DNA of 64,000 nt from contig NZ_SMYZ01000022.1 in the NCBI RefSeq assembly GCF_004919685.1, positions 1 to 64,000 on the forward strand, in the 5' to 3' direction. Shown piece after piece: positions 63,665-64,000 of this stretch. Position numbers and translations under genes: made by a program. Source of the stretch: Mesorhizobium norvegicum. GTDB taxonomy: Bacteria > Pseudomonadota > Alphaproteobacteria > Rhizobiales > Rhizobiaceae. The notes under the pieces were generated by a model that saw only the letters and a program-made list of their open reading frames with translations, searched no databases and was not told the DNA's origin. Each line of letters begins with the position of its first letter. Within the stretch, counting starts at the first letter, position 1.

Positions 63665-64000
63665 CCGGTCTCGTTCGACGCAGCGCGGCGCAATTGCGCC
63701 AGCGGTGGCCATGGATTGCTGGCCGCGGCACCCGTGCCGCGGCGCGGATTAAAATATTCGCCGCCCTTGGCGACGATGTCCTCGACGCTGCGGATCTCGG
63801 CCTCGTAGCCTCCGAGCCTGATATAGTCGTCGCGGCGCAAGGTGAATTCGATCGGCGCCACAAGTGCGGGGGTCGGCACATAGCCGAAGGCGCCCTCCGG
63901 TACCCTGGTGACATCGACCATCAGCGTGATGCCGCCGCCCGGCCAGACATAGACCGGCGCGCCGCCGACCGTCACATAGGTGGTCAGACCCTGCACCGAT
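63661..64000 (-). CDS. Partial gene, C-terminal 112 residues, possible 6-hydroxynicotinate-reductase-like protein
   Basis: The frame is open to the right edge and its 5' end is outside the window, so only the C-terminus is seen. Visible is VGGAPVYVWPGGGITLMVDV, then PTPALVAPIEFTLRRDDYIRLGGYEAEI and a short tail. I recall this end, adjacent to UPF0280 and DUF1185, from proteins annotated as 6-hydroxynicotinate reductase, but the cluster-binding part is not in view. An in-frame GTG at 63996 is probably internal. Confidence 0.6.
   Translation of the reverse strand, partial: SVQGLTTYVTVGGAPVYVWPGGGITLMVDVTRVPEGAFGYVPTPALVAPIEFTLRRDDYIRLGGYEAEIRSVEDIVAKGGEYFNPRRGTGAAASNPWPPLAQLRRAASNETG

Overview
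The window looks like a stretch of chromosome from an alphaproteobacterium of the Hyphomicrobiales, most like Mesorhizobium. This rests on the high G+C content, on protein sequences and gene order that I recognise, and on palindromic intergenic repeats of the rhizobial type. No database search was possible. I see no phage genes, insertion sequences, plasmid functions or CRISPR array. The sequence holds about 76 genes with typical alphaproteobacterial spacing and many ATGA-type stop/start overlaps.

Region 1 (1-9.5 kb) is accessory metabolism. A minus-strand operon encodes a polyamine-type ABC importer (binding protein, ATPase, two permeases) followed by a gamma-glutamyltransferase-like enzyme. 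It is divergent from a FadR-type GntR regulator, with a perfect TTGTATACAA palindrome between them. An SDR oxidoreductase, a cyclase remnant, a YdhR-like gene with an HxlR regulator, and a DUF1127 gene follow. Region 2 (9.5-14.1 kb) carries tRNA-Arg(ACG), an orphan sensor kinase, and the core block rpmH-rnpA-yidC.

Region 3 (14.1-28.3 kb) interrupts the usual yidC-engB-argB order. It contains two separate EmrA/EmrB-type efflux pumps, one with a MarR regulator and one with a TetR regulator and two matching operators. A Vat-type acetyltransferase gene overlaps engB. A redox/envelope module follows: periplasmic MsrB, a fasciclin-domain protein, and an ECF sigma/anti-sigma pair. An amidase gene ends the region. 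Region 4 (28.3-36.5 kb) has argB, a RidA homologue with a three-palindrome array upstream, an orphan BchE-like B12/radical-SAM gene, an Lrp/phhA divergent pair with a perfect palindrome, a GMC oxidoreductase with a small Tat-like partner, and a GGDEF protein.

Region 5 (36.6-48.1 kb) is a conserved housekeeping block: pyrimidine-nucleotidase-like HAD, LOG-family protein, dapD, DUF805 membrane proteins, a PanE-like reductase, dapE, the minus-strand operon def-fmt-GNAT-truA, and rmuC. Region 6 (48-56.4 kb) has a GFA protein, a CDF transporter, a transglutaminase-like protease, a probable guanidine-II (mini-ykkC) riboswitch ahead of sugE, two luciferase-like flavin enzymes, an AI-2E-family transporter and an inositol-phosphatase-like enzyme.

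Region 7 (56.4-64 kb) is a LacI-controlled sugar ABC importer with two CGAAACGTTT operators, an inverted pair of dispersed repeats, and a minus-strand operon of poorly described genes (partial redox-type gene, UPF0280, DUF1185, MarR) that runs off the right edge.
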